A stretch of DNA of 64,000 nt from Stichopus chloronotus (Eukaryota > Echinodermata > Holothuroidea > Aspidochirotida > Stichopodidae). Position 1 is the first letter of the stretch, and every line of letters starts with the position of its first letter. Location: contig CM037845.1 in NCBI GenBank assembly GCA_021234535.1, positions 6,228,501-6,292,500 of the forward strand, given 5' to 3'. Made by a program: the position numbers and the translations under genes. Shown piece after piece: positions 13,138-25,200 of this stretch. The notes beneath the pieces are model-generated. The model made no database searches. It saw only the letters and a list, made by a program, of their open reading frames with translations, and had not been told where the DNA came from.

Positions 13138-13285
13138 AAAATTTGATAAGTCTGCAGGATGAATGGTCTTGACGATGCCTCCTTTCTACAAGCATCAACA
13201 GTATCCTCTCATTACGAGTATCCTCCGATGAGAGAAAGATACCACAGGTCTCATGTCAGTGCAGTCCCTGAGAGCAGCAGTAAAG
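13138..13285 (+). CDS. CEP57: CEP57 exon with start codon
   Basis: Acceptor TTATCTTCAG ends at 13137. It is followed by 21 nt of 5' UTR containing in-frame TGA and TAA, then ATG at 13159. The exon encodes MNGLDDASFLQASTV... to PESSSK and ends in phase 1 at donor G|GTACAG. The PES-S motif just before the splice matches the vertebrate position. The acceptor implies at least one upstream non-coding exon, which I could not locate. Confidence 0.85.
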
Positions 13286-16200
13286 GTACAGCTCTGTCAC
13301 CCTTCTTAACATGAGTGCGGTACAGTTTACTATATGAACAGTAAATACGTACATCTTGCGGTAGTGTGTGTTGAAGGAAAGCAGTCCTGATTTCGTTCTT
13401 CCAGGCACATCATTTCAAGATACAGTCAGTACTGTACTTGCATGGACCTCAGTGTCGTTCTGCACTGTAGCTACTGTACGTGGGTTGGTGAGGGTTGAAA
13501 GTCTGTGGCCCGCAGTTAGAATTGCCAGTTCTGATCCGCACTCACGTTAAATTTTTCGAAACCCCTCTGGCGTCCGATCGCCATGAATTTAAATCAAACC
13601 ACCCCAAAATTTCTTCCATATTCTGGCATCATACTGTATCCCTACCTTTGTATAATGTACAGTACGTAGTGCATGTTATTGTTACTTTTCTAAGTTCACA
13701 AAATTTTATCAATTCTAGGATAAAAAGAAGATCAGAGATGCTTGAAATGATGGGAAAAAAGACTTTAGTGTCTAAAAATAATTGTGTCAAGGACATGTGA
13801 TAATGTACGTTTTAATTCTCACTCTTAGTGAAGATTAAGTAATTCTTGAGTTCCCTGCAGGCTGATCTTCTTTTGTACCTTGCGGTCTAAAACTTAAGAT
13901 GAAGGTAGGATACAATGTTACTTTTTTCTTCTTATCTCAAAATTTGAATTATATATAAATATATGATGTTTGTCATATTTTCTAAATGCTTCTATTAATG
14001 CTTTGATCTTATCCTATAAGTTGGTGGGTATCTTTCGTCCTAATTCTCGCACCCTTTTTTCCCTCAGTTATATCAGCATTACGAGATCTTCAGGAGAAGA
14101 TCAAAAGAATGGAGCTGGAAAGGACAGCAGCTGAGAGGCGGCTCAAGTCACTCTCAAAAGAAACTACCCAGTATCGCGACGTTCTCAGCCAGAAACGGAC
14201 AGAATCAATGGAAACCTCGGCGGAGCTATCACAGCGAACCAGAGGTAAAGCTACATGTACGTTGCCCCAATTATCCCAATAATCCCAAATCTCAGAACCT
14301 CATAGAACATCTAGGACACGTTACAGAAGCTATAGTACTGTACAGTACAGTTGTTGACTGCCTTTTCCCATCGTGAAGGGAAGGGGGGGGTGAGGCAACT
14401 GGCAGAGTTGGTAGCAATGCACAATGATCTTGTCAAAATCATGTCATTGAAAATTCATTGTTTAATTCTTACAGATCTCATTCACTGGTCCCTTAACATG
14501 TAGTGCCTTCAGGCTTCAAAGATAGGCATACATTAGTACTGTGCACTGCAAACGATTGTCAGATGACTACTTTTCTCTTTAAATTTTGAATTCTCTGGCT
14601 CTTAAAGCAGGATGTGCTGTTATTCCTGCGTTTTCCAAAGTACACCAAAGGACTCCTTATACTTCTTACAGTTGCAGAAAGTTATAAAAACTCCTGTACA
14701 GGTATATTTCTTAACGTATAGCCTAATTTCTAAAGGAAATGCTTTTGCTTAGGCGTTTCGTTGTAGCAGTGTTCACATGGAAGTGCCGCACATTTACCAC
14801 AGGGTCCAGTTCCGCTAACTTTTTTACCCGAAAAAACTAAATCGCTCTTCTTTCTACCGTAATTAACACTCTAATTAATGAAATTTTTAATGAAAGAAAG
14901 CTGGCATGGCATGTTATTATCCACGTTGGTATCAAATGACAGAAAATGATAGAAGATCAACCGTAAAGTCTATTTTTATTCCTTCAAACAGCACATACTA
15001 CTTTAATAAGAGGGCTTCCATCTGTCCTTTTATAGAATGCTGATAACAATCTAGCCTTATCTTTTTGTACTCCTAATCAAAGCAGTTCATTGGGCTGATA
15101 TTGGTAGATTTTGAGTGATTTTGAAAGATTTTAAAAATTTAAAAATTGGTATAGAGTATTTAGTATACAGTATAGTGTATAGTTTGCATATAGAGTACTG
15201 TACATGGTCAAAGGGAGTTGAATATAGCTTTCTTATGTACAGTCAGAGAACTTTAACATCACAAAACCAACAGGAGATACCGTACTCCAAAAGGTGACCA
15301 TGGTACTGTAGTGTAGTTGAGGACAGTGAACTATCACAAAATTGGGTTGTTAAGGACTGTTGAAAAAGAAAAAAAAAAAAAGAACCCCAATCACAGCCAT
15401 GATTGTTTATGGCTTTTTTTATATCATTCTTTGTGATGTGTGCTAGTGGCGCTGGATTTGTCACTCATTGGTGATGTTACCGTTTACCGTAATGAATGTG
15501 TCTTTGTTTTGTGAAAGGATGGAGGTGGGACTTTTGCAAATCAGTAAAAGCCTCGCAAGATCTGTTTGCGTTGGCAGACGTCTTGACCATGTCCCTAATT
15601 CTCGTTTCACACTTCCAGTGCCCAGACATTGAGGCTCCTGTTAGATCTCCTGAAATATTTTGCACTTTCGAGGCATGATTCATCAACTTAGTGGTATGGA
15701 CCTCAATGAAACAGAAATAACAAAACCTTTAATACAACAATATGAGACGAGCACGTTCCAATGGACCTAATAACTGTGAATAAAAACCATCAGACCGTGG
15801 TCCAGACATCCTGAATTTCTGTTGTTCCCTTCATTTGAAAGACGACGACGACAAAAAAATGAAAATACTTTCTTTTTTGTCTTCATATTGGACTTATGCC
15901 ATTGTTCTGGAAGTATGGTATTATGTGCATTGATGTATAACATGTAGAAAGGGCCTAGGTCACTAAGCTGCCAATAATTTACATTATTACAATATATATG
16001 TAAGTTTATTAAATGAGACACTGCCCTACTGCTGAGCACTGTGATCACCTGAGGCTGTAGTCTTTTAGAATTTTGCAAAATGGAAAAATCTCCAAACAAT
16101 GAAAAGGGGGATATTATTTCAGCTTTGGAAAAAGTTTGACTTTCTGTTTGGGGAGGTTAAAATGTATACATTAGTACAGTAAGTGTAAAGCATATTGTAT

Positions 16201-19200
16201 AATTTAAAGTATATCATATAATTTCAGGTTTCATAACACCACAAATGGTGTCATAGGTGGACAAAGTTGGGAAACTGGGAGGCTCCTTCCTGGGAGATTT
16301 GTGTGTTCAGAGGGAAATGTGCGTTGTTTGGAGGGAAATTTTGGCACTTGACTAATTTAGCCTTTTCTTTTACAGTAAGAAATTGGGGAATATTTAGACT
16401 CCCTTTCATGGAATTTTTTCCAGCACTGCATGGTGTTCAAAATCATGCTCACAGCAGTAAATCTGACCTTAATATCCTACCAAAGCATCATTAGATTTCC
16501 AAATTACTGTAACACCAAACATGGTGTGAACTAACATCAAACATGGTGTGAACTAACACCATGTTCAGCAGAGTCTCTCGTCCAACTGCGAAGATGCTGC
16601 TCTGCAAACGCAAACTGGATTCGAGTGGACCACCTTTCAAATAAAGTACCAGCGCTGCTCCGGACGAGATTAATGCAGATCAGTGGTTTTCAAAGTGGTC
16701 TCCACTGCCCCCCCCCCCTTTCCCAGGCAGTGTTGGGGTTCCAAGTGTCCAGAAGGTATTGCATCAGTACCGTACAGGGATTAGGGGATTTGGTACTGAT
16801 TCAGAGGTCCATGGCAATAAAAAAACATCCCTACCGTGATTAAGGGGCGCAAGACATTCAGGGGGTCTGTTTTCCTCTGGTAGCTCTTCCCCTTTGCTTC
16901 AAAATCTCTCTGACGTCATTGAGATGGGACCATACAATTGTAAGAGTTTGTCAGAACAACCTGAGAACTGATTCTGGGACAAAATGCAGGTGACCAGCGA
17001 AACAAAAAGACTGTTGCAGTCAAAGTCTTCGAAACTCGACACCAGACATCAGGTGCCTAATAAAATGGAAACCAAACATTTTGTGATGTCTTCCTCAATA
17101 TTTAAAGTCATCATTTCAAGATTGATGTTGCAAGAAGTGGAACAACAGTTTGTGTCAGCACTCATTACTGTACATTCATTTACCAGCTAAATGACATTTT
17201 GTGACCTCAAAAACCAATCAAACCATTACACCATGCTAAGACATACTTTGCAAGGAATGTAAAATACAAGATAATAGCCATTCAGAATAACCAATTAATA
17301 CTGTAATCACCAGTTAAATGGCTTAAGACCACTACCATACCACACAGACAATTGGACACAACACATCTGACTGCTTTACCCGTTCTTGACTACATAAGTA
17401 ACAGATCATTGTTAACCCTCATGTCAAAGGTCGCAGTCAGAAATCACCTATTCAATTTTCTAAAGATTTTTTTGGATGCTTGCTGGACTTACTGTCCAGG
17501 GTGACCTCAAGTGTGTGGTCATCTTGCAGGCTTCACCAGGTGAAGTGTTAGTTACTTGTTTGAAGGTCCCACACTCAGGTGTTATTACGAGTGAGTGTCC
17601 ACTGTGAACAGTCAGCCGTTCACCCCAGGTGAACTTGAGATGAGAAATGGCAAAAGGTGGGATTGCAGTTTCCAGGATAAGTTTTCATGGTATTCAAACA
17701 AAGGACAACCCGTATGTTTTGACGCCTAATAATCGTACTTCGATTATCACCGACAATTCCCTATCACATATTAGATACATGTAAGTTGTCATAGATCCCA
17801 TATTTGTGTGCCTGAGAGACCGAAGGGCATTACGCTTTATAAGTGCTTCCCTAAAAACACAAACTCTATTTTTCTTCGAAAATTAATAGCATTTCAGCAG
17901 ATATTTCACTGCAACTTTCAATATTCCTCAATTGATTCCTAAATTTACTGTTACCTTCAGTTTTTACGATATTACTGATTTTCTTTATATTTCTTGTTTT
18001 CTTCAATGCAATAATCAAATCTCTTAAAAATTGGTTATCACCGGTTTTGGGTGTATGAACAGTTTACCGAGAAAACTTACTCAAGGATCTGACATGTCAA
18101 TGCCGGTTCAAAATATGATTCTTCAGATTGCCAGACTTGTGCAACAAAATCTTGTTACTGTACATCAGTGCGGTTAGAAAATGCACTTACTGTAAGGTAC
18201 TCATAATCCTCGCCATTTTGATCTGATATTGAGGACATTGTATTAGCCAACAACACAGTACAGAGCTATACAGTGCTTTCCACGGTCATAAACACGTCAC
18301 CATGGGTGGAATTTGCTGGGTGCCAATCACTGTTTCGTGCCCATTTCCAGCTAAACAAGGCCTGTTGGACCCCCCAAAAATGTCACCAGGTGCCAATACT
18401 TTACAGAAAGTAGCCCCCATTGTCGGTCATTCTTGTACACATAACTGAAAAGTTGTAACTGTCTCTTTTTTCAACATAAAGTGTCTCCTAATTACACCAA
18501 GAACGTCTGAACTAGGAGACACTTTAATTTGACAGAAAGTGGCTCCTTACAATAGCACAGCTTACCTTAATGTCACCCTCGAACAGCATCCTCGGCATGG
18601 CAAATAGTATGCAGGCAAGTGAGCACATTTTTCCAGACACTTTCTTTGCCCGACGCCTTGTTTAGTTGGCATTTTGTTTTTTTGAAGAATTGCAGAGCCA
18701 GTTAGCCCAGGCAGAGAGCCGATGCAGCACGGTGGAGAAACAATTGGAACACATGAGGAAACTGGTGCAGAGGGCGGAGAGGGAACGAGACGTCGCGGTA
18801 AAGCAGAGGGACTTGGACAGCGCCTACACTTCAAAAACCAAAGAGAGGGAGCTGCAATCACAACAAGACAGACTCAATCAGCTGGAGAGGGAACGGCAAA
18901 GGTTAAAGGTCACTCAGTCTGCAGCTGAGGTAATATTGTAAATAAATACTCTTCAATGAGCTTTAACGAGTTCTTCTCATTGTCTCAGTGATGGCAGGTT
19001 TAGATTGGTGCACATCAACAAATGACCCCCTAACCTACTAAGCGCATGAAACTAGCAGAGCTGTTATTGTTTTGCACATAAAATTTAATTCCTTCTTATA
19101 CATTAACACCCGCCAAACCAAGCAAAGGTAAGCTGCGTATTTAGCTCAAAGGTATATCTATCCTTTATTGGTCGGTGCAAGTTCAATATCATTCACAGAC

Positions 19201-22200
19201 CAATGTCATTTAAGTCAACTAATCCTTAAACAATTAGGTAGCTCCAAACAATGCTTTCAAAGGTAGGTCTATGTCACTTTCTGGTGAGACAAAGGTTTTA
19301 TCAACAAATAAGAGATCACGACAGTACTGTAACCCACAGCTTGAGCTAAAAATCAAGGGCAATGTTCAATCTAGATTAGTGGATACTACGTCGCAACTGA
19401 TTGATTTCCAGCAACACGCTCGTACCTCGAATATTTACTAAAATAATTCATTTTGCGAATTCTTTGAGATATTTCCTGAAAATGAGAAGGATGACTTTAC
19501 AATGATGTTTGCATCTTTTCAAGAGACATAAGGAGCGATTGTAGAGAATTCCTTTAAAGCCATTCAAAGCTCCATTCACATCGTTGGCACCGGGCAGTCC
19601 GACCGGTGATGTCATGCCCCGTTCTGAAATTGCTACCTGGATCGGAGTTTCACTAATGGACGCTGTGTACCTGACAAAACTCCACATATCTGACTAAAAA
19701 CTTTATCGCCCATACGCAAGATCCATCGTGTTATAAATAACGTGCAAAGTAAATTTTATAATGATTTTACAAAATGTTCATAGCTAAACACAGGTTTTTG
19801 GGTGGCCGGCTACCCACCTGGTTACAGGTTGCGGAGGCCCGGGTCCAAGTTGTTGATCGGATGCAAACATTTGTTGGTTGTCTTAGCTGGTTATCCAGTA
19901 CTTCATAATGTTACCATAAATTACTACCATCTCTTGAGTCAGCAATCAATCCACCAAAATATTGCGATAATCATCCCTCAAAATATGCAGTGCCATACAT
20001 GATGGAGAAGGTCGTTATTTGATGCTGTGGTTCTCTGTCGAGACCTTCCCTGCAAAAAATTTTGTCTTGGACTTGTTTTGTAAGCATGCTGTGACGAGTG
20101 AATGTTTCCTGATTACATCAATGAATTGAGCTGTCTATTTTAAGTTACCCCAGACTCCACAAAATAGCCTTCATCCTTTCTTCATGACCATCTGTTATGT
20201 GAAGTCCCTGTGAGCAGCACTTTGATAAAGCATTGCCTCATTGGGTAGAAATTCTGACATCACACAAAAAATGATGTCCGTTGGTTGCCATGGAAAATCT
20301 CCCCCAAAAGTCAGTGGCTTAAGGGAGAGATATGATTAAAGTTTATAAAATAGTGAGCAGTAAATTAGATGCAACTGCATCTGACTTATTTCCTATTGTC
20401 CGGGACTGTGCTACGTGTGGACTTCAATTTATAAATTTATAAAAAAGGAGGTCAATGTTAAACTCAAACAAATATAACTTTTAAACACAGGATTGTGGAT
20501 ACTTGGAATAACCTCAAAGCATTCATTGTTATTGCACCTAATGTAGCAACATTGAAAGAAGACTCGATAAATGTGGGAAAAATCTTCTCGTTCATTTCAC
20601 AGTAATTATTAGGAAATCCTTAAGAAATACACCTCTCTGTTATTCACATTAGATGATACAGAAGAAAAGTTGGCCCAATAGACACTTAAGTGCCTTCTAC
20701 CAGAGATTTTGTCTCTCTTGCTGTGATGTGTTGCTTGCTTGACCCAGGTTTTCCCTTGTTTTAAGCAATTAACAGGACAGTGACTGTACATTTTGTTACC
20801 TTGCTTAGTGCAAGGTGTTCATGTGCTAGGCACAGGTACAGGAGAAGTAAAATTGAAATCCAGTGATATCGTGTCTTACATAGTCCCTTTAATTTGTGCT
20901 CCCTTCTTTCCAAAATTGTGAAGGGTTGTCTTAGAGTTTGATTCAGTTTTTGCTTCATACCCATAAAGGAAGGAAAAAGGGAAAAATGGGAAAAAGGAGC
21001 TGGGTTGTCTTTGATGACAACATTTATTGTGTTATCTTTACGGTGGAAAATACAGACACCAGCACTGATATCAATCAGTCTTCTCTCTTTCATCCCAAAC
21101 CGGGTGATTGTGTCACAAATGTGGGCCTACCCAATCCTATCCAAACATCAAAAGATATGTACTGACTTTAAGCAAGCAAAATCAGTCAATGTTCTTTCCT
21201 TGAATCATACAACTTACTGTTTATGTGACCTGTTCTTTGCACCGCAGGGCAAAATAAGAGACTTAGAGGAGAGAATCCTGGAGGAGCAACACCAACGAAA
21301 ATTAATCCAGGACAGAGCTGCCAAGGTGAGGTTTTGTCTTTGGGTTTGTTGGGAATTGTTAAAGAGACATTTATTATCCTGCTTAACATTTCTAGGGTTC
21401 TGAGCAGTCCTTGGAAAGTCCTTGAATTTCTTGAGCCTTAAAAAGTGCTTGAAATGTCCCTAAATTTAAAGATTTAGTCGTGATTTCCTGTAATAAAGGT
21501 ATGCGGTGTACAATTGGTGCTTTTTCATTTTTTACAAGATTCCATATTTGATGTATCCGTCTAATTTTGTGCTGACTAATCAGGTTTGCTAAATTTACTT
21601 GTTTTAGGTTGCAGTAGGGGTATCGTTGCAGCAAGTGAATCCAGCCTCCTCAGCACGGCCTGTAATATCATTAGTCTGCTCTTTGTTGTGCAAAGCATAT
21701 TGGAAAATGTTAGCCTTAGGCTCTTTACTAACATAATATGGTTACTGCAGTATCATATTGCTCAGTAGGCCTACTTGTACATAACAGCATTTGCATGATT
21801 TTGATGATGCAGGAAATCCATAGAACTCCAATTTAATGGGGGAATAAAATGCACGCTTGAGCTGTCATACCTTTACTCATCCCAGCATTTGATAAAATCC
21901 ATTTCAACTTAGTTGAAAAGAAAACTGTCATTAAGTCTCAGCGGTTGGAATAATACAGTATCTTTCTTGGCCGGTAGTGGCGGCGTTTAGTACGGTGAGA
22001 GTACAGTAGTTTGTTTCTCTAGATATATCACGCTGTACGTTTTAGTGCTGTCTGCTGACACGTTTAAATGAATGCCCAGCAGTTGAAACAGAGCCCAATT
22101 CTGCCTGACATTGGAACGGATTTCTTGCATAAACTTACTCAAAGACTTTCAGTTTTCTTTTTTCAACATTACGTATTCTAACGTCATTATCTTCCGCCTT

Positions 22201-25200
22201 TTAACTGCATAAAGACTGAGCATAACCAGTGGTTTGTACCGCCTAATCATGATCCAAATGTGCAGCGTCAAGTCTCCTTAGTATACTGCGTTGATTCTTG
22301 ATTCTATGCAAATAACAAAAAGCCCCTGTCAGCTCTTAATAATCGATGAGTATTGATGCTGATTTTCCACTTTCAAAGGAATCTCTGTTTTCAAAAATAC
22401 CGATTAGCATAAAGTGCAGTAGCGTGTTTGAAGTAAACAAAATCTATCATTGGGGGTCTTGGCATGTTTCTTTGACGTTCAGCCTCACATTACTGTAGAA
22501 CGGTATAGTGTATCTGAAGTGAAAATACACAAGTTTTATCAGAACAAAATCATTGATATTGTTTCAAAACTGAAACGTTTCATCAAACGTTGCACATTTC
22601 ATGTATAGCAAACTGTACTACATATATACAGTTTTGAAACTGAAATGTCCAAAAGTATCTCGTGAAAAGAAACAGTTAAAATGGTGTGCTGCAGCCTTCC
22701 AATAATTTTAAGTAAGGATATCCTAGTGTAGTGTGTCTGTACATATAGCAAATTGCTGAACCACCTTGGCGATCCCTGTTTCCTCATCACAGGCAGCAAA
22801 CAACTTTTTGTAAGTTGCGGACTTCATTTTTTTTGATGACACATTTCAATAATAGTGGGCCTATTTTGTTTGTTCTTTGATCCTAGTTACTTAAAAATGT
22901 TTAGATTAAAGGTTTGAAGTAGCAGAACATTGGCTTCCTGAAGGGTTTTGATCATAGAAATATATGTTTATAGCCTATTTATAGTTCTATGGGTTGTGAT
23001 ATGCCTGCTCTCTGTCACTTTGCAGGGGTTTGCACTTACAGGCCTATGCTTATGTTTTCTAATTGACATTGACAGTATGAAGGAGGTATACCAAGAATCT
23101 TGTGGAGACATGTATGTGAATGTTTTTTTTTCCTTTTTTACATAAGTTGAAAAATGATGATCATGGGTAAAAATATGGCATTTATTTACAAGAACAGTAA
23201 TTTATTTTACTTTTTGGTGAAATAAATTGGAGCATTTGGGATACAGGTTTAAATGGATTTATTTACCACTTATTTCGGTCATAACCAGTTAGGAAACTAT
23301 GTGTATGATCTCTATTGTGATCGCTACAAGCATCGTACGTATCAGACAAATCCAAAAGTACTGTAAATGGCAGAGAGCGGCATTCTAAAGTGATATATTT
23401 TGAAAACGTTTAAACAGTGTAGGAACGTTTGTTCTGACGGTTAGACATTCAGTAGCAAATTAAGCTTATCTATCAGGCCTAGTACGGATATGCACAAGTA
23501 GCATGGTTCATAGTCTGCAGATAAGATGCCCTGTTGGCAGGTATGTGGCACTCCCACACACCTCTCAATTTCATTTTATAAAATCAGAATTTTCCATGAT
23601 GTGTGTGTTTGCTGTGAACATGTTTGATGTTTACATGGTTTGGTGGTAAACTTTTCATTCCAGTTGCTGAAAAGGTTGCGTCTTAGGTGTCATTACATGG
23701 GATTGTGGTTTGCGTTCCATTCATGGTAGAATTTAGTCACAGTTTCAGTTCCTTGTTGAAGATTTGTCAGGAATGTGATCGCTGTCTTGAAAAAAATATC
23801 AGCAGTGGTGGAACCAGTGTCTGTCATAAGCTACCACTAGGTATTAACACCTCTACTTTGTTTTACATCATTTTATTGTTGTGGCTGGCCTTGTTTTCTC
23901 CTTTCCGTGTGGCTTGTGCCTCATATCAGACATGTCCTGACATTTACATACTCTACTACATGTACAGATCTATGGTAATCTCAGCATGCTGTATTTTCCC
24001 CATTTAAATAACTTTATGGAAGGATACCTGAATCAGCTTTTGGTGAAGTAGCTGATCAGTCCCTGGAGTTGCTTTTGTTGTTGAACAGTTGCCTCAATTT
24101 GTTTGAAATCTGAATTCTTTGGGAATTTTGGTTGTACTAGATACACGTAGACCACTCCACCAATCATAGTCTGTTGACTTTGTCATTTATGGGTGCATGC
24201 ACTGTGCCACTTTAGAAACTGGAGGAATGTGTACAAAAAATGCAAAAACAATGTTTGCATTTATTTCGCTATAACACCCATTGTACCCAAGCCACTGTTG
24301 TCTAGACAATGAACAGTTACATTTAATAGGTAAGTTACTATTGTAGTCAGCATTCAAGAACCTTTCATTTGTTACAGGGGACCTCATTCCCCCTCAAAAA
24401 AAGAAAACAAGTTCAAAGGAGGACAGGCTTTTTCAAGTCAACATGACAACAAGCAGTTGATTATCTTTGTAAGGTTTTGAAAAGCAATGAACTATGTCCT
24501 AGTTGTGTGTGGGTGAACACATGCAGAAAACCTTTTGTTGTCTCTCAAAACAGTGACAAAACTGTGCTTGTATTTTGTCATGTTTGATGGGATCACTCGT
24601 CCAGGGCAAAGGTAACAAAAAAAAAAAAAAGAATGTGCAATTGCTGCTGTGGAGATTAACTAACTGCCATATGTGTTCATGTCACACTGTGTGGTGTTTT
24701 GCCAAGTTTGGGCCCACAGAAGTGACCAAAGTGCTGTATGATTTGCATCTCCCTAAATTTGTTGATGTATAAAGAAACGATGTAAAATGAGCATTGAGTG
24801 GGCATACCTGTTATGCTATCACTGTCACTGCAATTGCAGACAGCATGATTTTTTTTTAGAGGTTATGTAGGATGCTAAATTTAGAAAAGAAAAAAATAGT
24901 AAAACATTTGCATGATGATTTTACTTTACTCTGATGCCAGCTCTACAGCTAATCTGTACTGATCTGGTTTGATACCACTATTTTGGTTGATGTCAAAGGT
25001 CAAGAACATGTACAGTGTGGCATTTTCTTGGTGAGATTATTAAACCAAGACCCTCATGAGACAACCATGTGCTGCGGCAAAACCATTTAAACTTTACTCC
25101 CTATCAGTGTAGCAATTACTGTAAGCAGTTAGCACCTATCCTTTGCCATGCACGGTGATCCCCCAAGTGTTCCGTTGTTACTGCAGTCTGAGATCACACT

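Larger units (their letters stand above)
11100..15310. repeat. Cluster of TACTGTA/TACAGTA words
   Basis: By hand I count more than 20 occurrences of TACTGTA or its complement across about 4.2 kb, several merged into the palindrome GTACTGTACAGTAC (near 12704 and 14337). Composition alone predicts about one. The cluster spans the first two CEP57 coding exons and their flanks. Confidence 0.6.

Noticed and set aside
18562..18861. 99-codon Pro/Arg/Cys-rich frame on the minus strand
   Set aside because: Antisense of CEP57 exon 3.
22560..22641. 12-bp inverted repeat GTTTCAAAACTG / CAGTTTTGAAAC, 58 bp apart
   Set aside because: Short arms of low complexity; expected by chance in AT-rich sequence of this length.
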